Origin: Treponema sp. Marseille-Q4130
GTDB taxonomy: Bacteria > Spirochaetota > Spirochaetia > Treponematales > Treponemataceae
Direction of reading: 5' to 3'
Assembly: GCF_014334325.1 (NCBI RefSeq)
Contig: NZ_JACSET010000007.1
Coordinates: 1 to 64,000, forward strand
Length of the DNA stretch: 64,000 nucleotides
Positions 50,413-59,184 of the stretch are shown piece after piece (position 1 is the stretch's first letter; every line of letters begins with the position of its first letter). A program made the position numbers and the translations under genes. Under the pieces are notes generated by a model. It made no database searches, had not been told where the DNA came from, and was given only the letters and a program-made list of their open reading frames with translations.

Positions 50413-51306
50413 TCAACCGCGCGGCGCTTTTGCGGGGTCGATCGGCATACCGTTTTGGAAAACCATAAAGGTCAAACTCGGACTTCCCGCCGCATTTTTT
50501 CCGGCAGTGCCGACCGTGTCTCCGCACACGACGTAGTCGCCTTTTTTTACGTGTACCGAACCGAGCCACGAATACGCGTAGATCAATCCCGTCTTCGATT
50601 CGACAAACACGATATTTCCGTAGCCGCGGTACATTCCCGTGTACATGACGGTTCCCGCGCGGATCGATTTTACCGGTTCGTCTTTTTCAGCCGAAAGTTC
50701 GACGCCCGATACTTTACCCTTCGTGTAGACGACCGTCGGATGCTTTACCGGCCATAAAAGCGAAGAGTCTCCCGTTCCGGCAGGACTCTGAGATGAAGAG
50801 GAAGGCTTACCCGATGAAGGATTGTTCGGAATATTTTTTGCAACAGCTGCGGATTTTGCGGGCACTTTTATGTGCTGCCCTACTTTGATCACGGCATCGT
50901 TTGCCATATTGTTTATCGAAAGCAGATCGTATAATTTTATATCGTATCTCCGCGCGATCGAATAGAGTGTATCGCCTTTTTGAACGGTATAGGTTTCCGC
51001 ATTTTTTGCGATTTCGGAAACGGGGACGCCCGGTTTCGTTTCCGGTACGGCACTCAATGCCGCCGCATTCGTTATATCGGCCGACGGAATTGTCAATTTT
51101 TGCCCCGCTTGAAGCACATCGTTTTCCGAAAGATTGTTTGCCGTTCGAAGCTCTGCAACCGTAAGCTCGTAGCGGCGGCTTATCGAATAGAGCGTGTCGC
51201 CTTTTTTGACGATATACGTAGTGTCCGCAAAAACGGACGAGGAAAGTGCGATGATGAGGGCGGCATACAATACGAACGAGGACGATTTTTTTCCGTTGAC
51301 TTTCAT
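50413..51306 (-). CDS. Exported LysM protein with degenerate M23 domain
   Basis: A 297-residue exported protein. The signal peptide is residues 1-27. Two LysM domains bind the cell wall: about 29-75 (YIVKKGDTLYSISRRYEL) and 105-150 (YTVQKGDTLYSIARRYDI). A Ser/Pro linker follows. The C-terminal M23-like fold (about 185-290) keeps the turns but not the metal ligands: the usual HxGxD site is SGVELSA, the HL catalytic pair is YSWL, and HLHF is LTFMVF. It therefore probably cannot cut peptidoglycan and may act as a regulator of other amidases, like EnvC-type proteins. Confidence 0.87.
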   Translation of the reverse strand: MKVNGKKSSSFVLYAALIIALSSSVFADTTYIVKKGDTLYSISRRYELTVAELRTANNLSENDVLQAGQKLTIPSADITNAAALSAVPETKPGVPVSEIAKNAETYTVQKGDTLYSIARRYDIKLYDLLSINNMANDAVIKVGQHIKVPAKSAAVAKNIPNNPSSGKPSSSSQSPAGTGDSSLLWPVKHPTVVYTKGKVSGVELSAEKDEPVKSIRAGTVMYTGMYRGYGNIVFVESKTGLIYAYSWLGSVHVKKGDYVVCGDTVGTAGKNAAGSPSLTFMVFQNGMPIDPAKAPRG

Positions 51307-51448
51307 ACCGTTATAATATCGGCAAAAAAAGCGAATTTAATGAGACGGACAAAGGCCTGCCGAAAAACTTCAGTTTGCGGTCGATTTCCTTGATATAATT
51401 ATGCACCGCAGTCGGACAAGTGCGTTTTCGGCAATCGGAAGCGTCGCG

Positions 51449-52672
51449 TCAGGAAGCGATCAAATCCTGAAATAATTTTCCCGCATCGATGCCGTTTATC
51501 GTTTCACACGGCGCATAGTGACCGAGAAGGCTCTCCCGCCCGTGCACCAAGTGTTCGGAGGTAATGCCGTGTTTGATCGAACTGTCGGCTTCGAGAAGGG
51601 CTGCAAGGTGATCGGAAAGGCGCACGAGGCGGCCGTCGACGGGTTCGAAGGCGTCGCTGTTAAAACGTCCGTTCAAATCTTCAAACGAAACCGCTTCGCT
51701 CTTTCCGTCACGCCGTATGCGGTTCAGGAATTCGTCGTTCGTATAATAGCGCAGTTCGTCGACAAAAAAATCTTCCATGAGCGGAACGAGTTCTCTGCCT
51801 GCGATTTCGTCTTCGATACGCTTTACGATGTCGGGCAGCGCGTCGGTCGCCTGCTTTACAGGCGATATGATATCGCGCGTTACGGCTTCAGGCAAATCGT
51901 GAAAGAGAGCGCAAAAAAAATTATTAATAATTCTTCGCGAGCACATTTCGATTCCGGTACTTCGCGAGAGCAGCAGCGTCATCACCGCGACAAAATAGCT
52001 GTGTCCGAGCACGTTCGTTTTCGGCACTCGCGGCGTTTGATTCCAGCGCGTTTGAAAGCGCAGCTGTTCGATCTTTAATAAAAAATCGTAGGTCTTTTGA
52101 TGCGTGAGCATCATCTGCAGCCCTTCCAAATCGAGGTAGGGACGGATCTGCGCTTGGAGTTCCGTTTCGATCTTTACGAGGCGCTCCCGCTCGTTGACGA
52201 CGGAGAGCATTTGGAGTTCGCGCATCGTCGAATACTTGTGCGCCGCCTGCAGCACGCGGTAGGATGCCGTAAGAGAGGCGGGGATCGGAAGCGTTTCCGC
52301 TTTTTGTCCGACATATATCGTAAAGCGGGAAAAGAGTTCGTCGTCGTTTATGAGCGGGCGGTACTGAGAAAGCACCCATTCGTCGAGCCGAAGATATTCG
52401 GCGGTGTATTCTTTTTTTAACAAACGCTGTACGGGCGCTTTTATATCGCACAGAGAAATCTTTCGGAGCAGGTCGAACAGAGAGGCATAGGCCATCCATT
52501 CCCAATCGATCGCCTCTCCTTTGTGTTCTTCGAATTTTCCGATGATATAGGCGATCATCATTTTTTCGCCGGCTTTGTCCATTTCGATCAAATCGAAAGG
52601 CCGGATCAAATCGTTCCAGCGCTGGATGGAAAATCCTTCGAAAATCTTGAGAGCGAGCGCTTTACCGATCAT
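51449..52672 (-). CDS. HD-domain phosphohydrolase
   Basis: A 407-residue protein. A C-terminal HD domain (about 220-370) has the metal ligands: His in NVLGHSYFVA near 225, the FHDLPEA HD pair near 258 and the Asp in LSDHLAA near 362. This spacing suits YfbR-type or related nucleotide phosphohydrolases. The N-terminal 200 residues are helical and not recognised. The start overlaps the stop of the next gene upstream (TAATG), so the two are translationally coupled. Confidence 0.78.
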   Translation of the reverse strand: MIGKALALKIFEGFSIQRWNDLIRPFDLIEMDKAGEKMMIAYIIGKFEEHKGEAIDWEWMAYASLFDLLRKISLCDIKAPVQRLLKKEYTAEYLRLDEWVLSQYRPLINDDELFSRFTIYVGQKAETLPIPASLTASYRVLQAAHKYSTMRELQMLSVVNERERLVKIETELQAQIRPYLDLEGLQMMLTHQKTYDFLLKIEQLRFQTRWNQTPRVPKTNVLGHSYFVAVMTLLLSRSTGIEMCSRRIINNFFCALFHDLPEAVTRDIISPVKQATDALPDIVKRIEDEIAGRELVPLMEDFFVDELRYYTNDEFLNRIRRDGKSEAVSFEDLNGRFNSDAFEPVDGRLVRLSDHLAALLEADSSIKHGITSEHLVHGRESLLGHYAPCETINGIDAGKLFQDLIAS

Positions 52673-53475
52673 TACGAACTTAAACCCGCTTTTTGATCGG
52701 CGTCCATTTTATCTTTCCAGATGACGGCCTTTTTTTTGATATCTTCGGCATTCGTTTTATCGCCGATCGCAAGGCAGAGTTTGTGGCGCGCAAGCAGGAA
52801 TTTGATCGCGTTGCGCATATCGTCGATGCGCCTCGTCGAAAGCTCGTATTTATCGCGGTAGCCGTTTGCCGAAGCGTCGAGCAATTTTTGCAATTTGCGC
52901 ACGTAGAGCACCGTCGTTTCGTAATCGGCAGAACTCGGTTCAAAATAATCCTTTGCACCCTTTTTCATGTCGATGAGATTTTTTGCAACGGCTGCAAAGC
53001 GCCCTTCGAGTTCGACGAAGGACCACTTCCATTTGCTGTTTTCGCCGAACGCATCTTTTAAAAGCCGTATGGCAAGACCGAGCTTTCGGATAAGCAGATA
53101 ACGCTTTGCAATCGGCGTATTCGCGATGTTTTCCCATTTGGACGAAAGTTCGGAGTACGGCACATCGATAAAATTCGTTACGATATCTTCGAGATAAATA
53201 ATCGCACGGTAAAGCGTTTTACGCGATTCGTTGAGCGCGTCGTTATTTTTGACTTCGAGTATTTTCAGCGACAAACTGTTTTCCGCCATATAGAGGCTCG
53301 AAACGAAAACCATATCTTCGGCAAGCTGCAGCTTTTTATACGCTTCGCCCGCGTGGTCGCTTTTCATGAGGTCGACGAGCGTTTTTTCTTTTGCAAGCAG
53401 ATCGTCGATCTGTTTTTGATAGGGCTGAATTGCTTTCGCAAGCTGTTCCCGCGTCGTTTCCGATATCTTTGCCAT
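52672..53475 (-). CDS. Conserved spirochaetal helical protein, unknown
   Basis: A 267-residue protein with strong helical propensity and no membrane segment or signal peptide. The N-terminal part (MAKISETTREQLAKAIQPYQ) may form a coiled coil. GGAGG lies before ATG 53475. It is coupled by a TAATG junction to the HD phosphohydrolase, so the two may act together. I recognise no domain. Confidence 0.65.
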   Translation of the reverse strand: MAKISETTREQLAKAIQPYQKQIDDLLAKEKTLVDLMKSDHAGEAYKKLQLAEDMVFVSSLYMAENSLSLKILEVKNNDALNESRKTLYRAIIYLEDIVTNFIDVPYSELSSKWENIANTPIAKRYLLIRKLGLAIRLLKDAFGENSKWKWSFVELEGRFAAVAKNLIDMKKGAKDYFEPSSADYETTVLYVRKLQKLLDASANGYRDKYELSTRRIDDMRNAIKFLLARHKLCLAIGDKTNAEDIKKKAVIWKDKMDADQKAGLSS

Positions 53476-53600
53476 ACCCGTCCTCCGAATAAAAGTCATT
53501 CTAAAAAGCCCTGAGCGCTTCAATCCCGCCGCGCTGTTTCGGCATCCCGTTTTATCGTTCCTTAATCCTTAAAAATTACACAGCGAGTAAATCTTCAGAT

Positions 53601-55364
53601 TTATTTGCCGCCGAACCGTTCGAGCATCGACCGAGCGTGTTCAAGCGATTCGCTCGAATTTTCTCCGGAAAGCATGCGCGCGATCTCGTTTACGCGCTCC
53701 TCTCCCGAAACGCTGCGGCATCGTGACGACGTCTTGCCTTCCGACACGGCTTTTTCGATCTTTATCTGATTATCGGCATAAACGGCAATACTTGCAAGAT
53801 GCGTTATGCACAATATCTGCCGATTTTTCGCAAGGTTTTTGAGGTGACTTCCGACCGATACCGCGACTTCCCCTCCGATACCCGTATCGATTTCATCGAA
53901 GACGAGTGTGGCAACCGGATCGGTTTCGGCAAATATCGTTTTAAGGGCGAGCATGACGCGGGAAAGTTCACCTCCCGAAGCGATTTGAGCAAGCGGCAAA
54001 AGCGGAGAGCCGGGGTTCGCGCTTATTAAGAATTCTACATTGTCCATGCCGTAGGGGCCGCATTTTTGCACCGCACCGCTTCCGGGCTTTTCTTCGACGC
54101 GCACCGAAAAACGAGTGCCCTTCATGCCGAGCTTTGCAAGCACCGATTCGACTTCTTTCGACATCGCCTCGCCCGCAGCCTTTCGTTTTTCGGAAAGCGC
54201 TTTTGCAGCCGTGTAGACGCGCCGTTCCGTTTCCGCCGCTTCTTTTTCCAGAGATGCTTTATCGGCAGTCCCCGCGCCGAGCCGTTCGAGATTTTCTTCG
54301 GCTTCCGCCGCATACTGCAAAACTTCGGAAAGAGGCGCAGATGGAGACGATGCGTATTTTTTCTTTAAATTATAGATGAGGGAAAGACGTTCCTGCACTT
54401 CGGCAAGGCGTGCGGGATCGTAGACGAGCTTGCCTTTATACGCGGAAAATTCTTCGGCAATATCGGACACTTCGTAAAACGCCGATTCCACGCGCGAATC
54501 CAAATCAGAAAGCGTTTTATCCATTTCGAGCGCATGGGATGCATCACGCCGCACTTGTTTTAAAATCGACACGGCTGAAGTTTCGTTGTCGGAAAGCATA
54601 TTCACGATCGTATCGATGTCGGAGGCGAGCTTTTCGTAGGACGAGAGCCTCCCCTCCTCTTCAGAAAGCAGGGCATCTTCATCGGCTTTGAGCTTCGCCT
54701 CTCGTATTTCGTTTATCGCAAACGAATACATTTCGATTTTTCGAGAACGCTCTTCGCTCGATGCATTGAGTTCGTCGAGGAGTTTCCGCTTTTCGACGAG
54801 TTCGGCGTACAACGCGGTAAAACGGCGCACTTCTTCGGTGATGCCCGCCCTCGCGTCGAGGAAAACGCGGTGGCGGGGAACTTTCATAAGCGACTGATGA
54901 TCGTGCTGTCCGTGGATGTCGACGAGAAGTGCCGAAAAAGAAGCCAAGTCGGCTCTCGTAACGGGCGTGCTTTGGATCCATGCCGATGACTTTCCCGAGT
55001 CGCGGAGTGTGCGGCGCACGAGCACACGTCCGTCATCGCTTTCAATGCCGTGCTGCAAAAGCCATGCTTCCGCCGTTACGGCTTCTTCTTCGACGTCGGG
55101 TGAAGTCTGCAGGGCTTTCGGCACATCGCTTTCAGCGCTTTCGCTTTTTCCGCCGAGTAAAAAGGTTCCCGACACAGACGCTTCGTGAGAGGGGCTTCGG
55201 ATCATCTGAGCGTCCGATTTTCCGCCGAGCAGAAACGACAGCGCACCGATGAGGATCGATTTACCCGCACCCGTTTCGCCTGAAAGCACGGTAAAGCCGC
55301 GCGGAAATTCTATCGAAACCGAATCGATGAGAGCGAAATCTTTAATCGTCAGGTCTTCGAGCAT
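53601..55364 (-). CDS. recN: DNA repair protein RecN
   Basis: A 587-residue SMC-like ATPase for double-strand-break repair. Walker A SGETGAGKSILIGALSFLLGG is split by design from the C-terminal motifs: signature ASGGELSRVMLALK near residue 470, Walker B TLVFDEIDTGIGGEVA near 500 and the LCITHLASIA switch. Between them are the coiled-coil arms (about 165-360). The length matches RecN. It follows nadK on the same strand with a 23-bp overlap, the order often seen in bacteria. Confidence 0.95.
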   Translation of the reverse strand: MLEDLTIKDFALIDSVSIEFPRGFTVLSGETGAGKSILIGALSFLLGGKSDAQMIRSPSHEASVSGTFLLGGKSESAESDVPKALQTSPDVEEEAVTAEAWLLQHGIESDDGRVLVRRTLRDSGKSSAWIQSTPVTRADLASFSALLVDIHGQHDHQSLMKVPRHRVFLDARAGITEEVRRFTALYAELVEKRKLLDELNASSEERSRKIEMYSFAINEIREAKLKADEDALLSEEEGRLSSYEKLASDIDTIVNMLSDNETSAVSILKQVRRDASHALEMDKTLSDLDSRVESAFYEVSDIAEEFSAYKGKLVYDPARLAEVQERLSLIYNLKKKYASSPSAPLSEVLQYAAEAEENLERLGAGTADKASLEKEAAETERRVYTAAKALSEKRKAAGEAMSKEVESVLAKLGMKGTRFSVRVEEKPGSGAVQKCGPYGMDNVEFLISANPGSPLLPLAQIASGGELSRVMLALKTIFAETDPVATLVFDEIDTGIGGEVAVSVGSHLKNLAKNRQILCITHLASIAVYADNQIKIEKAVSEGKTSSRCRSVSGEERVNEIARMLSGENSSESLEHARSMLERFGGK

Positions 55365-56199
55365 GAGGCCCTCCCGACCAATTCAATTTTGAACGAAGCG
55401 CGCTGCAAAACTTTTCCGTCGTGCAGCCCGCAAGCTTTACTTTGTTCGCGGCTTTCCGTACGGTGATGACGCTTGCAGCTTTCAGCGCAAAAGGCGTCTG
55501 CCCGTCTACGGTGATAAGCGCCGCCTCTTTCCGCATCGAAAGGAGCTTTATGCACACTTCTTCGCGCGGATCGAGCACGATGGGACGCGACGAAAGCGAA
55601 AAGGCGTTTATCGGAGTAAGAATAATCGCATCGAGTTCAGGATCGACGATCGGCCCGCCTGCAGACGCCGAATACGCGGTCGAACCGGTGGCCGTGCTGA
55701 CGATGATGCCGTCCGTTTTAAAAACGCCGAGCGGCACGCCGTCGTAGGATACTTCAAGTGAAACGGTTTTTGCAGCCGTATCCGCGCTGACGACGACATC
55801 GTTTAAGGCGACGGCGGAAAAATCCCCGCGCAAACCGCGCGAAAACGAAACTTCGAGCATACTCCGCTCGCCGACGAACATCTCTCCCGCTAAAAAAAGC
55901 TCGAGCTTTTCTTTCCATTCGTTTTTTTCGATGCTCGCGATAAAACCGAATTCGCCCAAATTGACAGGGAATACGGGAATGCCGAGAGATGCACAGCCGC
56001 GGGCGGCAAAGAGCACCGTGCCGTCTCCACCGAGCGTTACCGCAAAATCGCAGTTCGAAAAAGGATTGGCATCGCTGAAACCGTCAAAGCGGTAAAGCGA
56101 CGATGCTATGTTCTTTTCCGCCAAAAAACGCTTGATTTCATTTCCGAGCGCGTGCGATTCGGGTTTTGACGTATTGACGACGATACGGCACTTTTCCAT
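55342..56199 (-). CDS. nadK: NAD kinase
   Basis: A 285-residue enzyme that makes NADP+ from NAD+. The ATP/metal motif VTLGGDGTVLF is near residue 55, NLGEFGFIASI near 80 and the NAD-binding block STATGSTAYSASAGGPIV near 165. GGGAG lies before ATG 56199. The 3' end overlaps recN by 23 bp. The length fits bacterial NadK. Confidence 0.93.
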   Translation of the reverse strand: MEKCRIVVNTSKPESHALGNEIKRFLAEKNIASSLYRFDGFSDANPFSNCDFAVTLGGDGTVLFAARGCASLGIPVFPVNLGEFGFIASIEKNEWKEKLELFLAGEMFVGERSMLEVSFSRGLRGDFSAVALNDVVVSADTAAKTVSLEVSYDGVPLGVFKTDGIIVSTATGSTAYSASAGGPIVDPELDAIILTPINAFSLSSRPIVLDPREEVCIKLLSMRKEAALITVDGQTPFALKAASVITVRKAANKVKLAGCTTEKFCSALRSKLNWSGGPHARRPDD

Positions 56200-56210
56200 A
56201 CGGCTCCCGC

Positions 56211-57275
56211 TCACGGCAGCGTGCCGAGCACTTTGACGATCTGCGCCGTCTCGGCGTGCGTAAGCCGCGGATAGAGCGGAAACAAAACGCAGCGCAGACT
56301 GAGCGATTTCGCGCGGATACACGAAGGAGAAAGCTCTTCATCACGGAGCGCGATAACGGAATGTTCGAAAGCACGGGTGATTTCGATACCTTTGCGGTCG
56401 GTATACTGTTTGACGTCTTTGTACGCGCTCGAAAGGACGAGCGGAAAACTACACATCGTCGACGCGCCGTCAAAATCGCGCACGAGCATCTTATGCCTGC
56501 CCGACATACAAGCGCGCTGAAAGATCGCAAAAATTTCCCTGCGTTTTTCTTCGTTTTTATTAAATTCGCGGAGTTCGACCCACGCAAGGGCGGCATTTAA
56601 ATCGGGAAGCAGATCCGTAAGAGGCGCTTCGTCGGTGTATTTTTTAAGCGGGATCCAATCCCGCCTGCTTCCCGCCATGACGACAGCTCCCCCGCCCGCG
56701 GTGACGACATCGCGCTCTTCGAGGCTCAAAATGGCAAACACTCCGTACAATCCCGCCCTCGCGCGCGCGGCTTCGGCAGGCGTACGTTCCGTCCCCTTAG
56801 GAGAAGGGATCACCGAGCCGACGCTCTGCGAAATATCTTCTATGACGGGAATACCCAGAGAAGCGATCGCGTCCATATCCGGCATAATGCCGTTCGTTTC
56901 GTGCAGGAGGAGGATGCGCCCACCTTTTTTGATCCCCTCGGAAACGATATCCGCAGTTACGAGAGCGGTCACTTCGTCGACGTCGAGTACGAGCGGCGTA
57001 TAGCCGAAATCTTCGAGGGCGAGTATCTGCCACGAAGGAGCGAGAGCCGAAATCATCACGACCGTACCCCGTTCCGCGCCGAGCGCTTTCATCGCATATT
57101 TTAGCGCGATGGAAGGACTCCTCACGGCAACGGCACCGTCGCATTTGAAAAATTCTTTTACCGACTGGATAAAACGCGCGTTCATCTCGCCCGGTCCGAT
57201 CTTTTCGTCGACCATGCAGGTGAGCACGGCGTCCATCTCTTTCCGTCTGATCGTTGTACTGTATGTTCGAATCAT
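56211..57275 (-). CDS. DegT/DnrJ/EryC1-family protein lacking the PLP lysine
   Basis: A 354-residue aminotransferase-like fold. Residues around 50-60 match the VRSPSIALKYAMKALG pattern of the SxTxAL region, and VIEDISQSVG near 150 is the conserved EDxxQ/A site that contacts the PLP ring. The lysine that should form the aldimine (SFHxTKNxTxGEGG) is replaced in LSLEERDVVTAGGGA by Asp. It is therefore unlikely to be a normal aminotransferase; related lysine-less members act as dehydratases or binding proteins only when His substitutes, which is not seen either. It lies between cheW and nadK, as in T. pallidum (recalled). Confidence 0.82.
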   Translation of the reverse strand: MIRTYSTTIRRKEMDAVLTCMVDEKIGPGEMNARFIQSVKEFFKCDGAVAVRSPSIALKYAMKALGAERGTVVMISALAPSWQILALEDFGYTPLVLDVDEVTALVTADIVSEGIKKGGRILLLHETNGIMPDMDAIASLGIPVIEDISQSVGSVIPSPKGTERTPAEAARARAGLYGVFAILSLEERDVVTAGGGAVVMAGSRRDWIPLKKYTDEAPLTDLLPDLNAALAWVELREFNKNEEKRREIFAIFQRACMSGRHKMLVRDFDGASTMCSFPLVLSSAYKDVKQYTDRKGIEITRAFEHSVIALRDEELSPSCIRAKSLSLRCVLFPLYPRLTHAETAQIVKVLGTLP

Positions 57276-57283
57276 CGCGGCCG

Positions 57284-57763
57284 TTAAAAATCGACAATCT
57301 TTTGCAGTTCTTTCGGATTGAACAGCTTATGTATGTCGAGCATGATGAGATAGGTGCCGTTGTCGGAACGGATAACGCCTTGAATGTATTCCGAGCCGAT
57401 ACCGCTGAACATCTGCGGGGGATCTTTTATATCGTCGGCCGTCACCGGAACGACACGCGCTACGCGGTCGATGATGATGCCGATCTTATTGTTTTCGATA
57501 CTGAGGATGATAAAGCCGCCTTCGATATCGGTATCGATATCTTCATCCCTGAGCGATTTCAGCCGAAAGCGCTTGTGCAGATCGATGATCGGAATGATTT
57601 CCCCGCGCAGGTTGATGATTCCTTCCACATAATACGGCGCGTTCGGAATGGGGCGCACATCCTGTATTTTTACGATTTCTTTTACATCCATGATATCGAC
57701 GCCGTATATTTCATCGCCGAGCTGAAACGTTACGAGTTGAAATTGAGAATCTTCTCCGGCCAT
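57284..57763 (-). CDS. cheW: Chemotaxis coupling protein CheW
   Basis: A 159-residue adaptor that links chemoreceptors to CheA. The whole length is one CheW domain of two five-stranded barrels: FQLVTFQLGDEIYGVDIMDV near residue 10, the receptor-contact RPIPNAPYYVEGIINLRGEI near 36-56 and the second barrel with IDRVARVVPVTADDI near 100. AAGGAG lies 6 bases before ATG 57763; the longer frame is rejected. It is the first gene of the minus-strand run cheW, DegT-like, nadK, recN. Confidence 0.95.
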   Translation of the reverse strand: MAGEDSQFQLVTFQLGDEIYGVDIMDVKEIVKIQDVRPIPNAPYYVEGIINLRGEIIPIIDLHKRFRLKSLRDEDIDTDIEGGFIILSIENNKIGIIIDRVARVVPVTADDIKDPPQMFSGIGSEYIQGVIRSDNGTYLIMLDIHKLFNPKELQKIVDF

Positions 57764-57889
57764 ATGCGCTCCTTGAAAACTGTTCCCGCCATCATATACC
57801 ATATTTGCACATTTTGCAACATTCAATCCGCACATCAGTACAAACACACCGGAAACCGTAGTCTCAAAAAAAACAGCGGGTAAGACAAA

Positions 57890-58032
57890 AATCGGCGGTA
57901 CTTCCGGCAGCAGTCCTGCCGTTCGCCGCGACTGACCGTGATCGGAATCGGACTACGCGAACTTTTTTCAAAAAGTTCGCGTGCCATCGGTCAGAGCGGC
58001 TCGACGTCAGTCCCGCTGCCTTGCGTTCCGCC
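57890..58032 (-). repeat. Nested stem-loop element S, full copy 2
   Basis: The reverse complement matches 42867-43012: the outer GGCAGC/GCTGCC arms, CTGACCG/CGGTCAG arms and the single-strand blocks (CCGCTCTGACCGATGGCA and AGTCCGATTCCGAT) are nearly identical. The inner hairpin is a different perfect stem, CGCGAACTTTT/AAAAGTTCGCG (57956-57981). It lies 92 bp after the comF stop on the same strand. The end has a short T-run on this strand. Confidence 0.8.
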
Positions 58033-58123
58033 TTCTTTGTGTAATTATGCGCAGATTTTTCCGTGTATACATTTCCGGTGCGTTTGCCCTGCGTACTTCT
58101 GCGGAGTCGTTCCTCCCGCTTTA

Positions 58124-58897
58124 TCAATCCGCGATAAATAGAGTTACGGCGGACACTTTTTCGGCTCCGGCGGATTTTAAAACGGCAGCACAGCTTTCGA
58201 TCGTTACGCCCGTCGTAAAAAGATCGTCGACGATGCACAGGTTTTTCGGTACCTTGCCGCCGAAACGTTTGAGTTCCTTTTTCAGTTTTTTCCCCGATTT
58301 CAGCGCGTATATTTTTCCGATCGATTCGAGCCGCGCTTCCCGTCCGAGCTGCTTTTGTTCGTCTGCCGTACGGCGTTCGAGGAGCCGGCATACGTCGTAC
58401 CCGTAACGGTATTCCAAAAAACGGCACAGCTCTTCGATCTGATCCCAGCCTTTTTTGCGTATTTTTCCCGGACGCGGCGGTACCGGAACGACTACGCACC
58501 TTTCCGGCAGCTTTTTAAGGGCCGACGCTGCGCGCACGGCAAAAAACGGCGAAAGCGCGCGTTCTCCTTGTATTTTCCAACGGAACAAAAGCACACTGTT
58601 CCACAAGCGATACGAATAGAGAGGAAAAACGGCATCCGTATGTACCAAAAGGCACTCCCGCCTGCAGCGCATACACACACCGCGCTCGGATATAAGCGTC
58701 TTTCCGCACACCGAACACCGCTCTCCCTCTCCACAAGGAGGCTCTGCAAAACACCGCTTTTCGCACGCGCCGCACAGAGGAATCACTCCCGCCTGCCCTC
58801 CGCAGACCGCACAAGCGTTTCCGCCGGCGACAAAGGACAGGACTAAGTGCATGGCGCACACTGCCCTTTCTTTCAATGCAAAAAAGAAGCGTTTCAC
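58124..58897 (-). CDS. ComF-family phosphoribosyltransferase-like protein
   Basis: A 257-residue protein of the DNA-uptake-linked ComF family. The N-terminal zinc-finger part (about 28-85) has CAVCGG, CGAC, CSVCG and CMRC pairs. The C-terminal PRTase-type domain (about 130-255) has VVPVPPRPGKIRKKGWDQ, the conserved PRPP loop IVDDLFTTGVTIESCA and the Asp pair. In naturally competent bacteria ComF is needed for DNA uptake; in treponemes its role is not shown. The N-terminal start is not fixed by a ribosome site. Confidence 0.87.
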   Translation of the reverse strand: MKRFFFALKERAVCAMHLVLSFVAGGNACAVCGGQAGVIPLCGACEKRCFAEPPCGEGERCSVCGKTLISERGVCMRCRRECLLVHTDAVFPLYSYRLWNSVLLFRWKIQGERALSPFFAVRAASALKKLPERCVVVPVPPRPGKIRKKGWDQIEELCRFLEYRYGYDVCRLLERRTADEQKQLGREARLESIGKIYALKSGKKLKKELKRFGGKVPKNLCIVDDLFTTGVTIESCAAVLKSAGAEKVSAVTLFIAD

Positions 58898-58971
58898 ACT
58901 CTATATATCGCGCAAACTTTGCATTTTTACGCAGTTTTTTTTTAATTATTCGGACGAAACCGATTTGCTAT

Positions 58972-59041
58972 CCCGCCTTCCGTGATTCGCTCACGCTCTG
59001 CGTCCTCGCTTCGCTCCGGTCGCCGAGTCACTCCAGGCGGG
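58972..59041 (-). repeat. Long imperfect hairpin between malQ and comF
   Basis: CCCGCCT (58972-58978) pairs with AGGCGGG (59035-59041), then a symmetric TCC/TCC internal loop, then GTGA (58982-58985) with TCAC (59028-59031), enclosing a G+C-rich top. It sits in the 287-bp gap after malQ and may end that transcript. The rest of the gap shows no gene. Confidence 0.5.
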
Positions 59042-59184
59042 CGTAGGTCGTATGCCTCATGCCCGCAATTTTAATAATCCTATCGCAAAAAGACCGCGCA
59101 CCCCGCAAAAGAGAGCGGGAAATCCGTGTCCCCACGATACAATTCGCCTGCGCGCTCGTTGCAAGCCGCATAGGAAACTCCGTG

